From positions 2,356,001 to 2,420,000 of the forward strand of contig NC_015761.1 of assembly GCF_000252995.1 (NCBI RefSeq): 64,000 bases of DNA, given 5' to 3'. Of the stretch, positions 1 to 8,693 are shown piece after piece (positions within the stretch are counted from its first letter, which is position 1; each line of letters starts with the position of its first letter). The DNA comes from Salmonella bongori NCTC 12419. Lineage in GTDB: Bacteria > Pseudomonadota > Gammaproteobacteria > Enterobacterales > Enterobacteriaceae. Under the pieces are notes generated by a model that was not told the origin of the DNA, ran no database searches, and worked only from the letters and a program-made list of their open reading frames with translations. The translations under genes and the position numbers were made by a program.

Positions 1-1
1 T

Positions 2-439
2 CATCGGGGGGACGAAAGCGCCATCTGGCGTGCAGAAGATCAATACCAAAACCGACAGCGTCTGCTTGATTGTTTTCCGGATGCTGACTGGGCCAAAGAG
101 GTTGACGTCAGCGATAACAGCGCCCGCTGCGGCGTGCGCTGCGCCACTCGCGATCATCTGCCGATGGTGGGGAATGTCCCGGATTACCAGGCTACGCTGA
201 CGCACTACGCCGATTTAGCAAATCATAAAACCTCGGCGGCGCCTGCTCCGGTATATGACGGGTTATTTATGCTCGGCGCGCTGGGATCACGTGGTTTGTG
301 CTCGGCGCCATTATGTGCAGAGATTCTGGCGGCACAGATGAGCAATGAACCTATTCCTCTGGATGCCAGTACGCTGGCGGCGTTAAATCCCAATCGGTTA
401 TGGGTGAGGAAGCTACTGAAGGGTAAAATGGTGAAATAA
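2..439 (+). CDS. mnmC: MnmC, C-terminal part (tRNA U34 modification), cut by window edge
   Basis: The reading frame is open from base 2 to the stop at 437-439, so this is the last ~145 codons of a gene that starts outside the window. MnmC is a two-domain enzyme that finishes mnm5s2U at the tRNA wobble position: an FAD oxidase removes the carboxymethyl group and a methyltransferase domain adds a methyl group. What is visible is the end of the FAD oxidase domain, with CATRDHLPMVGNVPDY and the glycine-rich GLFMLGALGSRGLCSAPLCA typical of the C-terminal FAD-binding segment. The convergent neighbour yfcL agrees with the enterobacterial gene order. Product identity is from family memory. Confidence 0.9.
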   Translation, partial: HRGDESAIWRAEDQYQNRQRLLDCFPDADWAKEVDVSDNSARCGVRCATRDHLPMVGNVPDYQATLTHYADLANHKTSAAPAPVYDGLFMLGALGSRGLCSAPLCAEILAAQMSNEPIPLDASTLAALNPNRLWVRKLLKGKMVK

Positions 440-447
440 GAGGGTAA

Positions 448-478
448 TGGCGGAAGGCGGCGAACGTCGCCTTCCGGC
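448..478. terminator. Hairpin between convergent mnmC and yfcL
   Basis: An inverted repeat (ggaaggcg ... cgccttcc) sits in the 47-bp gap between the two stop codons. It resembles a short REP-type hairpin. There is no clear T-run, so a terminator role is inferred from its position. Confidence 0.45.
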
Positions 479-486
479 TTGCGGCA

Positions 487-762
487 TTATTGTTTTGCCC
501 TGGCAAACAAATTGTCCCACATCGCTTTAACTAACGCCTGGTCGCGCGGCGACAGCTCGCCGGCGCCGATCGCTTTTTCCAGGCTTTGGCTCACATTGGC
601 ATAGACCGCCTCAACAGAGTGGTCATCAACGCTTTCCAGCTCGGCAATGGCTAACGTCAGGTGGCCACGCAGGTATCCACTGGCAAAAAGCTCATCATCA
701 CTGGCGTGCTCTACCATATCGTCAATTAATGCCAGAATGCGTGATTCAAACTCCGCGATCAT
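487..762 (-). CDS. yfcL: YfcL family protein
   Basis: A small acidic 91-aa protein, the size of E. coli YfcL. It is mostly predicted helix (MIAEFESRILALIDDMVEH at the start) with no membrane segment, signal peptide or catalytic motif. It lies 32 bp downstream of epmC in the yfcL-epmC-yfcA-mepA-aroC-prmB row, all on the minus strand, so it is probably the distal gene of that transcript. Its function is unknown to me. The identification rests on length and locus order. Confidence 0.85.
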   Translation of the reverse strand: MIAEFESRILALIDDMVEHASDDELFASGYLRGHLTLAIAELESVDDHSVEAVYANVSQSLEKAIGAGELSPRDQALVKAMWDNLFARAKQ

Positions 763-794
763 CTTCTTTCCTCATTGTAAACGTGGCTCTGGCT

Positions 795-1343
795 TCAGTT
801 GAGTGCTTCCGGCCACGGGAACTGTTCCGCCTTAAGTTCGGGCGTGTGATAATAATTCTGTAGCGCTTTGATGAAGCGGGCCGGGCGTTCAGGAATGCCC
901 TGCTCCAGATACGCCATTACCTGCGCATGAACCCGGCGCTGAAACGCCACACGATCGGGCTCGAAATCCCCTTCCAGATTGTCGCAACTGACGTTAAAGG
1001 GATACCCCGCCGCCACGCAAAATAGCCAGTCTAGCGCCTGCGGCTTCACCTCAACATCTTCAAACCGACTCTGGGTCTGCGCATCGCGGCCATCCGGGCA
1101 ATACCAGTAACCAAAGTCGACCAGCTCACGCCGCGCTTTTCCGGCGATACACCAGTGCGATATCTCATGAATCGCACTGGCATAAAAGCCATGAGCAAAG
1201 ACAATGCGGTGATACGGCACCTGCGCGTCAGCAGGAAGATAGATCGGTTCGTCGTCGCCTTTAATCAGACGGGTATTAAATTCTTCAGCAAAGCAGCCGT
1301 TAAAAATCTCAATTAACTGTTCGTAGTGATGCGTATTGTTCAT
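795..1343 (-). CDS. epmC: EpmC (YfcM), EF-P lysine hydroxylase
   Basis: A 182-aa cytosolic protein. EpmC hydroxylates the beta-lysylated lysine of elongation factor P, the last step after EpmA and EpmB, which helps ribosomes pass polyproline stretches. Histidine-rich segments (FAHGFYASAIHEISHWCIAG, containing HEISHW) look like the metal-binding core expected of this iron-dependent family. The ATG at 1343 is chosen over a TTG one codon earlier; it gives the standard length and the start overlaps the yfcA stop by one base (TGATG), which suggests translational coupling. Confidence 0.9.
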   Translation of the reverse strand: MNNTHHYEQLIEIFNGCFAEEFNTRLIKGDDEPIYLPADAQVPYHRIVFAHGFYASAIHEISHWCIAGKARRELVDFGYWYCPDGRDAQTQSRFEDVEVKPQALDWLFCVAAGYPFNVSCDNLEGDFEPDRVAFQRRVHAQVMAYLEQGIPERPARFIKALQNYYHTPELKAEQFPWPEALN

Positions 1344-2152
1344 CAATTCATCCCCAACCAGTGGAGGATCTCCTGTCCGTGGCTATCATAAAGTAATTTA
1401 GCGCTCATCACCGCCGAGACAACGACAATCATCGGTCTGATGAGTTTTTGGCCTTTACTCAGTACCAGACGCGACCCCATTCGCGCCCCCAGAAACTGAC
1501 CAACCAGCATCACGAAACCCGTCGCCCAGATCACTTTACCGCCGATAATGAATAACAGCAGGCCGCCAACGTTAGATGTAGCGTTAAGCACTTTGGCATG
1601 TGCCGTGGATTTCGCCAGGTTATAGCCACACAAGGTGACAAACGCCAGCGCGTAAAACGACCCGGCGGCAGGGCCGAAAAAGCCGTCGTAAAATCCGACG
1701 CATCCTCCGGCAATCAATGCGAAAGGTAATCCATACAGGCGGCGCTGGCGATCTTCCTCACCCAATTTCGGCATCAATAAAAAATAGAGGCCGATGCAAA
1801 TCACCAGTATGGGCAGGATCTGGCGCAAAATATCCGCCTGAACGTGCTGCACCAGCAGCGCACCGCTCATCGAACCAATGAAAGTCATCAGGATATTGAG
1901 TTTTTGTTCGGCCAGGTTCACCACTTTGCGGCGAATAAAGTAGAGCGAAGATGAAAGGGAACCACCGCACGCCTGTAATTTATTGGTCGCCAGCGCGTTT
2001 GCCGGCGACATTCCGGCGGCCATCAGCGCAGGAATGGTAAGCAACCCTCCGCCCCCGGCGATAGAATCGATAAATCCTGCCAACACGGCGACAAAAAATA
2101 GCACAACCAGCAGCAGCGGGGAGACCATAAACAGATCAAGAAAATTGTCCAT
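1343..2152 (-). CDS. yfcA: YfcA, TauE/SafE-family membrane permease
   Basis: A 269-aa, very hydrophobic protein with about seven to eight membrane segments and the TauE/SafE (DUF81) signature near the N terminus (GFIDSIAGGGGLLTIPAL). The family exports or imports sulfur-containing or organic anions; the substrate of YfcA is not established. Length equals that of E. coli YfcA. The start codon touches the mepA stop at 2152, and the stop overlaps the epmC start, so the three genes are almost certainly co-transcribed. Confidence 0.9.
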   Translation of the reverse strand: MDNFLDLFMVSPLLLVVLFFVAVLAGFIDSIAGGGGLLTIPALMAAGMSPANALATNKLQACGGSLSSSLYFIRRKVVNLAEQKLNILMTFIGSMSGALLVQHVQADILRQILPILVICIGLYFLLMPKLGEEDRQRRLYGLPFALIAGGCVGFYDGFFGPAAGSFYALAFVTLCGYNLAKSTAHAKVLNATSNVGGLLLFIIGGKVIWATGFVMLVGQFLGARMGSRLVLSKGQKLIRPMIVVVSAVMSAKLLYDSHGQEILHWLGMN

Positions 2153-2976
2153 CAGAGTACATGCTCGTCCAGTAGCGCCTGACAGGAAGGCGGCAACGGC
2201 GGCGGTGTCTTCTTCTCAGGCTTTGTGGCGCCAGGTTTTGGTGGTTCGAACCAGCTTTGCAGTTCAGCGCCGCATCCATCACCTGGCGGGGGTAAAGGTT
2301 GATCTTCGCACTCCAGGCTATCGGCAGGACAGCGTAAACGCACATGCATATGTGCACGATGCTGGAACCAGGGGCGCACTTTGCGTAGCCAGTCGCGATC
2401 GCTTCCGGCATCAAGACAAAGCTGCTGTTTAATGGCAGGGTTGACGAAAATACGCGTAACGTCATTGTCCTCCGCCGCCAGTTTAATCAGACTGGCGATA
2501 TCCGGCGACCAGCGAGACAGCACGACATGTTTACCATCACGGGACACCAGATCTAACGCCTGTGGGCGCAATAGCTGCGCCTGGCTCCAGCGCGTTTTCG
2601 GCAACTGCAAGAAAATATCCACATCCAGCCCGGTCTGATGACTGGCGTGCCCACCATTAAAACGGCCTCCGGCAGGCATCCCCATATCACCTATCAGGAC
2701 GGTTCCAAGCCCCCGTTGATGCGCCTGATGGCTCAAGCGCTGGATAAACATCACTAAATCCGGGTGACCGAAATAACGGCGTTGATCGGTGCGCATCACC
2801 TGATAAGTGTCGGACTGTACCGGCAGCGTGTCGGCACCGATGATACATCCGTTGGCAAAGCTACCGATAGACTGCGCGCTACCGGGAACAGGATGGGTTA
2901 TTTTCTGCCACGGCGTTGCCGCCAGGCTGGCGCTACTGACAAGCCATGCCAGCAGCGCAATCGTGGTTTTTTTCAT
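2152..2976 (-). CDS. mepA: MepA, penicillin-insensitive murein endopeptidase
   Basis: A 274-aa periplasmic enzyme of peptidase family M74 that cleaves D-Ala-mDAP cross-links in peptidoglycan and is not blocked by beta-lactams. A clean signal peptide (residues 1-19, ending SASLA) precedes the mature chain. Metal-binding motifs are visible: GGHASHQTGLDVDIFL near residue 110-125 and AHMHVRLRC near residue 210. Six or more cysteines fit the disulfide-bonded fold. The gene ends at yfcA and starts 3 bp after aroC, so it belongs to the same row. Confidence 0.93.
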   Translation of the reverse strand: MKKTTIALLAWLVSSASLAATPWQKITHPVPGSAQSIGSFANGCIIGADTLPVQSDTYQVMRTDQRRYFGHPDLVMFIQRLSHQAHQRGLGTVLIGDMGMPAGGRFNGGHASHQTGLDVDIFLQLPKTRWSQAQLLRPQALDLVSRDGKHVVLSRWSPDIASLIKLAAEDNDVTRIFVNPAIKQQLCLDAGSDRDWLRKVRPWFQHRAHMHVRLRCPADSLECEDQPLPPPGDGCGAELQSWFEPPKPGATKPEKKTPPPLPPSCQALLDEHVL

Positions 2977-2979
2977 CTC

Positions 2980-4065
2980 TTACCAGCGTGGAATCTCTGT
3001 CTTTACGTCCGCATTCTGTGCCCGATGGCGCAGCAGGTGATCCATCAGTACGATGGCCATCATGGCTTCTGCGATCGGTACCGCGCGGATCCCCACACAT
3101 GGATCGTGACGCCCTTTGGTGATCATCTCGACTTCTTCACCCATCCGGTTAATCGTACGACCCGGCACGGTAATGCTGGACGTAGGTTTTAGCGCCATAT
3201 GCGCTACAATATGTTGCCCACTACTGATGCCACCGAGGATGCCGCCCGCGTGGTTGCTCTGAAAACCCTGCGCCGTAATCTCATCACGATTCTGGCTGCC
3301 GCGTAGCGCCACCACGTTAAATCCTTCGCCGATCTCCACGCCTTTCACCGCATTGATACTCATCAACGCATGAGCGATATCCGCATCCAGCCGATCAAAT
3401 ACCGGCTCACCAAGCCCTGCCGGCACGCCGCTCGCCACCACCGTCACTTTCGCGCCAATAGAATCGCCCTCTTTTTTCAGCGCGCGCATCAGTTCGTCCA
3501 GCGCGTCGAGTTTATCCGGATCGGGACAAAAGAACGGATTAAGCTCAACCTGTTGCCAGTCTTTCATCTCCAGCGGAATGTCGCCCATCTGAGTCAGGCA
3601 GCCACGGACGTCGATACCACACTTTTTCGCCAGGTATTTTTTGGCGATCGCCCCCGCCGCTACGCGCATGGCGGTTTCACGTGCGGAAGAACGCCCGCCG
3701 CCGCGGTAATCGCGCAGGCCGTATTTCTGCTCATAGGTGTAATCCGCGTGCCCCGGACGAAAAACATCCTTAATCGCGCTATAGTCCTGCGAGCGTTGAT
3801 CGGTATTTTCAATCAGCAAGCCAATGCTGGTACCGGTCGTTACGCCGTCAAACACGCCGGAAAGAATTTTTACCTGGTCCGGTTCGCGACGCTGGGTAGT
3901 ATAGCGCGAGGTGCCGGGGCGACGTCTGTCGAGATCGTGCTGCAGATCGGCCTCTGTCAAAGGGATGCCCGGCGGTACGCCATCGACGATACACCCAAGC
4001 GCCAGCCCGTGTGATTCGCCGAAAGTCGTTACGCGAAAGAGTTGTCCAATTGTGTTTCCTGCCAT
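2980..4065 (-). CDS. aroC: AroC, chorismate synthase
   Basis: A 361-aa protein that converts 5-enolpyruvylshikimate-3-phosphate to chorismate with reduced FMN, the last common step of aromatic amino acid, folate, quinone and enterobactin synthesis. Family motifs are all present: GESHG near residue 17, RRPGTSRYTTQRREPD near residues 48-63, GGGRSSARETAMRVAAGAIA near residue 125, and the closing KGRHDPCVGIRAVPIAEAM. The ATG at 4065 is preferred over 4068, as in E. coli. It is followed at 3 bp by mepA and preceded by prmB. Confidence 0.97.
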   Translation of the reverse strand: MAGNTIGQLFRVTTFGESHGLALGCIVDGVPPGIPLTEADLQHDLDRRRPGTSRYTTQRREPDQVKILSGVFDGVTTGTSIGLLIENTDQRSQDYSAIKDVFRPGHADYTYEQKYGLRDYRGGGRSSARETAMRVAAGAIAKKYLAKKCGIDVRGCLTQMGDIPLEMKDWQQVELNPFFCPDPDKLDALDELMRALKKEGDSIGAKVTVVASGVPAGLGEPVFDRLDADIAHALMSINAVKGVEIGEGFNVVALRGSQNRDEITAQGFQSNHAGGILGGISSGQHIVAHMALKPTSSITVPGRTINRMGEEVEMITKGRHDPCVGIRAVPIAEAMMAIVLMDHLLRHRAQNADVKTEIPRW

Positions 4066-4101
4066 CACGGCTCCGTTATCGTTGTTGTCGGTTTGCGTGT
4101 T

Positions 4102-5034
4102 TTAATCTTTATAAATGCTGAAATGTTCATGGGCCGCAAGTAACTGCGCTTTGGTCAACATAAAGACGCCATCGCCGCCGTTGTCAAATTCCAGCCAGGT
4201 GAACGGTACATCCGGATACTGCTCCATCAGATGTACCATGCTGTTTCCGACTTCACAAATCAGAACGCCGTCATCGGACAGATAATCTGGCGCGTTCCCC
4301 AGAATACGGCGGGTTAGTTTAAGACCATCACTCCCCGACGCCAGTCCCAACTCAGGTTCGTGGCGATATTCGTTCGGCAGATCGGACATATCTTCCGCGT
4401 CGACATAAGGCGGGTTAGTGACGATAAGGTCATACTGGACTTTCGGCAGATCACGGAACAGATCGGAGCGGATTGGCGTCACATGATGGATAAGACCGTG
4501 TTCTTCGATGTTATGTTCGGCAACGGCCAGCGCATCCGGCGAAATATCTACCGCATCTACCTCCGCATCCGGGAAGGCATAAGCACAGGCAATGGCGATA
4601 CAACCGCTGCCGGTACACATATCCAGAACATATTTCGGCGGTTGATTAATAAGCCCGGCAAAGTGGTTATTAATAAGCTCGCCAATAGGCGAACGCGGCA
4701 CCAGGACCCGCTCATCAACATAAAACTCATGGCCGCAGAACCAGGCTTTATTGGTCAGGTAAGCTACCGGGATACGATCGTTGATGCGACGAATAACCCG
4801 TTCGACAATACGATGTTTCTCGCTGGATGTCAGACGCGCGGTCCGCATATCTTCCGGAATATCCAGCGGCAAATAAAGAGACGGCAGCACCAGTTGCACC
4901 GCTTCATCCCACGGGTTATCGGTGCCATGTCCATACCAGATATTCGCCGCGCTAAAACGGCTTACCGCCCAGCGCAACATGTCCTGAATGGTATGCAGTT
5001 CATTCACTGCTTCATCGACGAAAATTTTATCCAC
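4102..5034 (-). CDS. prmB: PrmB, ribosomal protein uL3 glutamine methyltransferase
   Basis: A 310-aa SAM-dependent methyltransferase that modifies a glutamine of ribosomal protein uL3. It carries the class I SAM pocket VLDMCTGSGCIAIA near residue 135 and the catalytic NPPY motif (IVTNPPYVDAED near residue 200) shared with PrmC. Length matches the family. It is the first gene of the minus-strand prmB-aroC-mepA-yfcA-epmC-yfcL row and is divergent from smrB, so the 165-bp gap holds two promoters. Confidence 0.95.
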   Translation of the reverse strand: MDKIFVDEAVNELHTIQDMLRWAVSRFSAANIWYGHGTDNPWDEAVQLVLPSLYLPLDIPEDMRTARLTSSEKHRIVERVIRRINDRIPVAYLTNKAWFCGHEFYVDERVLVPRSPIGELINNHFAGLINQPPKYVLDMCTGSGCIAIACAYAFPDAEVDAVDISPDALAVAEHNIEEHGLIHHVTPIRSDLFRDLPKVQYDLIVTNPPYVDAEDMSDLPNEYRHEPELGLASGSDGLKLTRRILGNAPDYLSDDGVLICEVGNSMVHLMEQYPDVPFTWLEFDNGGDGVFMLTKAQLLAAHEHFSIYKD

Positions 5035-5199
5035 GTATTCCTCCAGGCCATGCTCGCATTAAATTCGGCGGCTAGTTTGCCACGAAGACAGGGATAAATC
5101 AGCATTGACGCGGCGGGAGAATACGAAAAATCCGTTTTAGCCGTTCGGATATCCTCCGGGTCGGGTAAACTAAGGCAAAAAATCAGACGAGACACCCGA

Positions 5200-5751
5200 A
5201 TGAAAAAGAAAGCATCGCTCAGCGAGGAGGATCAGGCGCTGTTCCGTCAGCTGATGGCTGGCACCCGACAGATTAAACAGGACACTATCGTCCATCGACC
5301 ACAGCGCAAAAAAATCACGGAAGTGCCTGCCCGAAGGTTAATTCAGGAACAGGCGGACGCCAGCCACTATTTTTCCGATGAGTTCCAGCCGCTGTTAAAT
5401 ACAGAAGGGCCGGTAAAATATGTCCGTGAAGATGTCAGCCATTTTGAGCTAAAAAAAATGCGCCGCGGCGACTATTCGCCGGAGCTGTTTCTTGATTTGC
5501 ACGGTTTAACGCAGATCCAGGCTAAGCAGGAACTGGGGGCGCTGATTGCCGCCTGCCGCCGGGAGCATATTTTCTGCGCCTGCGTCATGCATGGACACGG
5601 TAAACATATCCTGAAACAGCAGACACCATTATGGCTGGCGCAGCATCCGCATGTAATGGCTTTTCATCAGGCGCCAAAAGAGTACGGCGGCGACGCCGCG
5701 CTGCTGGTGTTGATTGAAGTAGAAGAGTGGCAACCACCCGAATTGCCCTGA
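5200..5751 (+). CDS. smrB: SmrB, ribosome-rescue endonuclease
   Basis: A 183-aa protein with a C-terminal Smr domain (residues ~95-175): LDLHGLTQIQAKQELG and the GHGKHIL motif typical of Smr nucleases. SmrB cuts mRNA between collided ribosomes. The N-terminal ~90 residues contain a charged helix that in the family contacts the ribosome. Divergent from prmB and followed by a REP element. Confidence 0.93.
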   Translation: MKKKASLSEEDQALFRQLMAGTRQIKQDTIVHRPQRKKITEVPARRLIQEQADASHYFSDEFQPLLNTEGPVKYVREDVSHFELKKMRRGDYSPELFLDLHGLTQIQAKQELGALIAACRREHIFCACVMHGHGKHILKQQTPLWLAQHPHVMAFHQAPKEYGGDAALLVLIEVEEWQPPELP

Positions 5752-5840
5752 TGCGAGGTTGCCAGATGGCGGCGCAAGCGCTTTATCCGGCCTACGAAAC
5801 ATACAACGTTATCGCAGGCCTGATAAGCGAAGCGCCATCC
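5752..5840. repeat. REP/BIME-type palindromic repeat
   Basis: Two inverted REP-like units face each other (gccagatggcggcgc ... gcgccatccggc) with the usual ttatccggcctac core. The repeat lies in the gap between convergent smrB and sixA, the normal setting for enterobacterial REP elements, where it can protect mRNA 3' ends. Confidence 0.8.
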
Positions 5841-5851
5841 GGCAGCAAAGA

Positions 5852-6337
5852 TTAAATGGCTTTCGCCATTTTCAGATTGCAGGGGCTCATTTGCCAGTTG
5901 AATGTCCCTTTGCCACTTTCATCAAGCGTGACGTTAGCAATCGCGGACGTTGTGAACATTGGCGGCGTTTCGCCCGGACAAAGCTCAGATACCAGATATC
6001 CAACCAGGGGTAAGTGAGAGATCACCAGTACTGCGCCGATCTCTTCATTGGCCAGTGCCTGAAGATAGGCGCTGACCAGACCAACATCGCCGCAGGGGGT
6101 CAGCTCCGGCAGGACATCCACCTGAGCCGGCAGATTCATACAATCGCCGACCACATCTAATGTCTGTTCAGCCCGAAGAAACGGACTCACCAGAACACGT
6201 TCGATATCCACTTTTTGACCTTTCAGCCAGTTCGCCATCAGGCGAGACTCGTCACAACCACATGAGGTTAAGGGACGAACCGAATCACTGGCGGCATCGA
6301 GGGCTGCGTCGCCGTGACGCATGATAAAAACTTGCAT
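5852..6337 (-). CDS. sixA: SixA, phosphohistidine phosphatase
   Basis: A 161-aa protein of the histidine phosphatase superfamily. It starts with the RHG catalytic motif (MQVFIMRHGDAAL; nucleophile His8) and has the second-half histidine in ISHLPLVGYL. SixA dephosphorylates phosphohistidine on the PtsO/NPr branch of the nitrogen phosphotransferase system and was earlier linked to ArcB. It is convergent with smrB and tandem with fadJ, separated from it by 208 bp. Confidence 0.95.
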   Translation of the reverse strand: MQVFIMRHGDAALDAASDSVRPLTSCGCDESRLMANWLKGQKVDIERVLVSPFLRAEQTLDVVGDCMNLPAQVDVLPELTPCGDVGLVSAYLQALANEEIGAVLVISHLPLVGYLVSELCPGETPPMFTTSAIANVTLDESGKGTFNWQMSPCNLKMAKAI

Positions 6338-6545
6338 ATTGCACCGCTTTTGTTAACCAGTTTCACCAGCACGCTTACCACATACCCCTATTGGTTGCGG
6401 CAAAAATGCGGTGGCCGGCATTGTGCCTTATCCATTCACCGAATGAAACGCTGTTTTTTACCTCAATGGCGTAAGTATAGTCAATCCTTGATTATTATTT
6501 CGCCATTAAAGAAGCATTCAGTGCGGATTCATACTTTCTTTGACC

Positions 6546-8693
6546 TCATTTTCTCTGGTCAGTTTCCTCATTCGTCCAGAAATACTCCCTGCGCTCCGCC
6601 ATGCGCACCAGTTGCTCACACGGCGCGTACCGGGGCCCGTATAACGTAGCCAGGCGCCGCAACGCCGCCACTACTTCACCCGCGCCAAGCGTATCCATAT
6701 AACGGAACGGGCCGCCAAGAAACGGCGGAAAACCAATACCAAATACAGCGCCGATATCACCATCGCGCGCACTGCGAATCACCCTTTCGTCGAAACAGCG
6801 TGCCGCTTCATTGAGCATTAACATGACACAGCGCTCCGCCACCTGCTGTGCAGATAGTCGACTCTGCCCTTGCACGTTAATAAGCTTATAAATAGCAGGG
6901 TCAACCTGTTTTTTGCTTTTACGCCCTTTTTTGCCATAAAGATAGAAACCGCGACCATTTTTTCTACCTTTGCGATCGTCATTCAAAATTGAAGCAACAA
7001 CATTTGCAGGCGCGCTAAAACGTTCTCCATACGCCGCCTCAAGCACAGGAATAATTTTAGTGCCCGTGTCGATTCCTACCTCATCCAAAAGTTGGATTGG
7101 CCCGACCGGAAAACCAAATTTTACCAGCGCGGTATCAATATGTTCGATACGTTCCCCTTCGGTGAGCATACGAATCGCCTCGTTGATGTACGGCGCCAAT
7201 ATTCGGTTAACATAAAAACCGGCTTTATCACTGACGACTATCGGGGTTTTACCCTGTTTTTTCGCCAGTTGAACGGTCGTAGCGATCGTCTGCGCGGAAG
7301 TAGACGCGTGGGGAATGACCTCAACCAGCGGCATTTTTTCAACCGGGCTAAAAAAGTGCAGTCCAATCACCTGCTGCGGTCTGGCCGCGTTTGCCGCAAT
7401 ATCGCTAATCGGCAAGGAAGACGTATTGGAGGCGAAAATAGTGTGAGGGGCGCAATGTTGTTCCACTTCCGCCACCATCTGTTGTTTTAACGCCAGATCT
7501 TCAAATACCGCTTCAATTACCACGTCGCGATGACTAAAACCGCGATAATCGGTCGAGCCTGAAATCAATGACAGTTGTTTATCACGTTGACTGGCTTTGA
7601 TATGGCGTCGGCGTACTTTAGTTTCAAGTTGATCCCAGCTGTACTTCAGTGCATGGTTGATTCCCTTAGCATTTATATCCTTAATGCGTACTGGCAAGCC
7701 GCCTTTACAGGCGGTGACCCAGGCGATACCGCCGCCCATTAATCCGCCGCCCAATATGCCTACGCTATGCAGCGGGCCGGGCGGCGCATCGCTACCGGGA
7801 TCTTTTTTCACCTGGGTGCTGGCAAAGAAAATAGCGCGCAGCGCCTGCGATTGAGGCGTCATCGCCAGCTCGCCGAAAGCGCGGGCTTCCGCGTCATAAC
7901 CACTACTGCTTCCCTGCGCCAGTCCGGTTTCAATCACGTCAATGATTCGTTCTGTTGCAGGATAATTACCCTGCGTTTTTTGCGCTGTCTTTTTACGCAC
8001 CAGGCGAAATAGCAGCGCGCGCCCCAACGGGCCCGCCAGGATACGCTCGCGTACGGGTAATCTCCGCTGCGCCAGACGTTCTTTTTTAGCCAGCTCAACC
8101 GCCGCTTCCAGTAAAATGGACTGTGGTACCACGTCATCAACCAGCCCGGTCTTCAGCGCCTGTCTGGCACGAAGCTGCTTCCCCGTCAGGATCATATCCA
8201 ACGCGGTACTGATCCCCACCAGCCGTGGAAGTCGTTGCGTTCCCCCTGATCCGGGTAAAAGCCCTAACTGCACTTCCGGCAGGCCGAGAACGGTTTTAGC
8301 ATCATCTGTACAGATACGCCGGTGACAGGCCAGCGCCATTTCGAGTCCGCCCCCCAGACAGGCTCCGTGAATGGCGGCGATGACCGGAACAGGCAATGCC
8401 TGAATCTCCGCCATCAGTTGCTGCCCTTGACGCGCCAGCGTTTCCGCCTCTTGCGCGCTTTGACAGGCATCTATCATGTTGATATCGGCACCAGCAATAA
8501 AGTTATCCGCCTTAGCCGAGATAAAAACGACGCCTTGTAACGTTTTATTTTCCCGGATCTGCTTCAGAAGGGCACGTACCTGAGCGGCAAACTCCGTTTT
8601 CAGGGTGTTCATCTTTTCCCCAGGGACATCTATAGCGACAACCGCGACATTATCCGGGCGCACGTTAAGCGTAAAAGCTGATGGAGTAGTCAT
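6546..8693 (-). CDS. fadJ: FadJ, multifunctional fatty acid oxidation alpha subunit
   Basis: A 715-aa enzyme. Residues 1-190 are an enoyl-CoA hydratase (crotonase) domain with HGACLGGGLEMALAC and the second catalytic Glu in LGLPEVQLGLLPGSGGTQRL. Residues ~310-600 are a 3-hydroxyacyl-CoA dehydrogenase with a GGGLMGGGIA NAD-binding loop and the IGLHFFSPVEKMPLVE active-site segment. It works with FadI in the anaerobic beta-oxidation complex. Its start overlaps the fadI stop by one base, so the two are translated from one message. Confidence 0.97.
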   Translation of the reverse strand: MTTPSAFTLNVRPDNVAVVAIDVPGEKMNTLKTEFAAQVRALLKQIRENKTLQGVVFISAKADNFIAGADINMIDACQSAQEAETLARQGQQLMAEIQALPVPVIAAIHGACLGGGLEMALACHRRICTDDAKTVLGLPEVQLGLLPGSGGTQRLPRLVGISTALDMILTGKQLRARQALKTGLVDDVVPQSILLEAAVELAKKERLAQRRLPVRERILAGPLGRALLFRLVRKKTAQKTQGNYPATERIIDVIETGLAQGSSSGYDAEARAFGELAMTPQSQALRAIFFASTQVKKDPGSDAPPGPLHSVGILGGGLMGGGIAWVTACKGGLPVRIKDINAKGINHALKYSWDQLETKVRRRHIKASQRDKQLSLISGSTDYRGFSHRDVVIEAVFEDLALKQQMVAEVEQHCAPHTIFASNTSSLPISDIAANAARPQQVIGLHFFSPVEKMPLVEVIPHASTSAQTIATTVQLAKKQGKTPIVVSDKAGFYVNRILAPYINEAIRMLTEGERIEHIDTALVKFGFPVGPIQLLDEVGIDTGTKIIPVLEAAYGERFSAPANVVASILNDDRKGRKNGRGFYLYGKKGRKSKKQVDPAIYKLINVQGQSRLSAQQVAERCVMLMLNEAARCFDERVIRSARDGDIGAVFGIGFPPFLGGPFRYMDTLGAGEVVAALRRLATLYGPRYAPCEQLVRMAERREYFWTNEETDQRK

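Noticed and set aside
3370..4014. 214-aa frame on the plus strand over aroC
   Set aside because: Shadow of aroC caused by its codon bias.
4360..5097. 245-aa frame on the plus strand over prmB
   Set aside because: Antisense to a clear methyltransferase gene, basic and without family resemblance.
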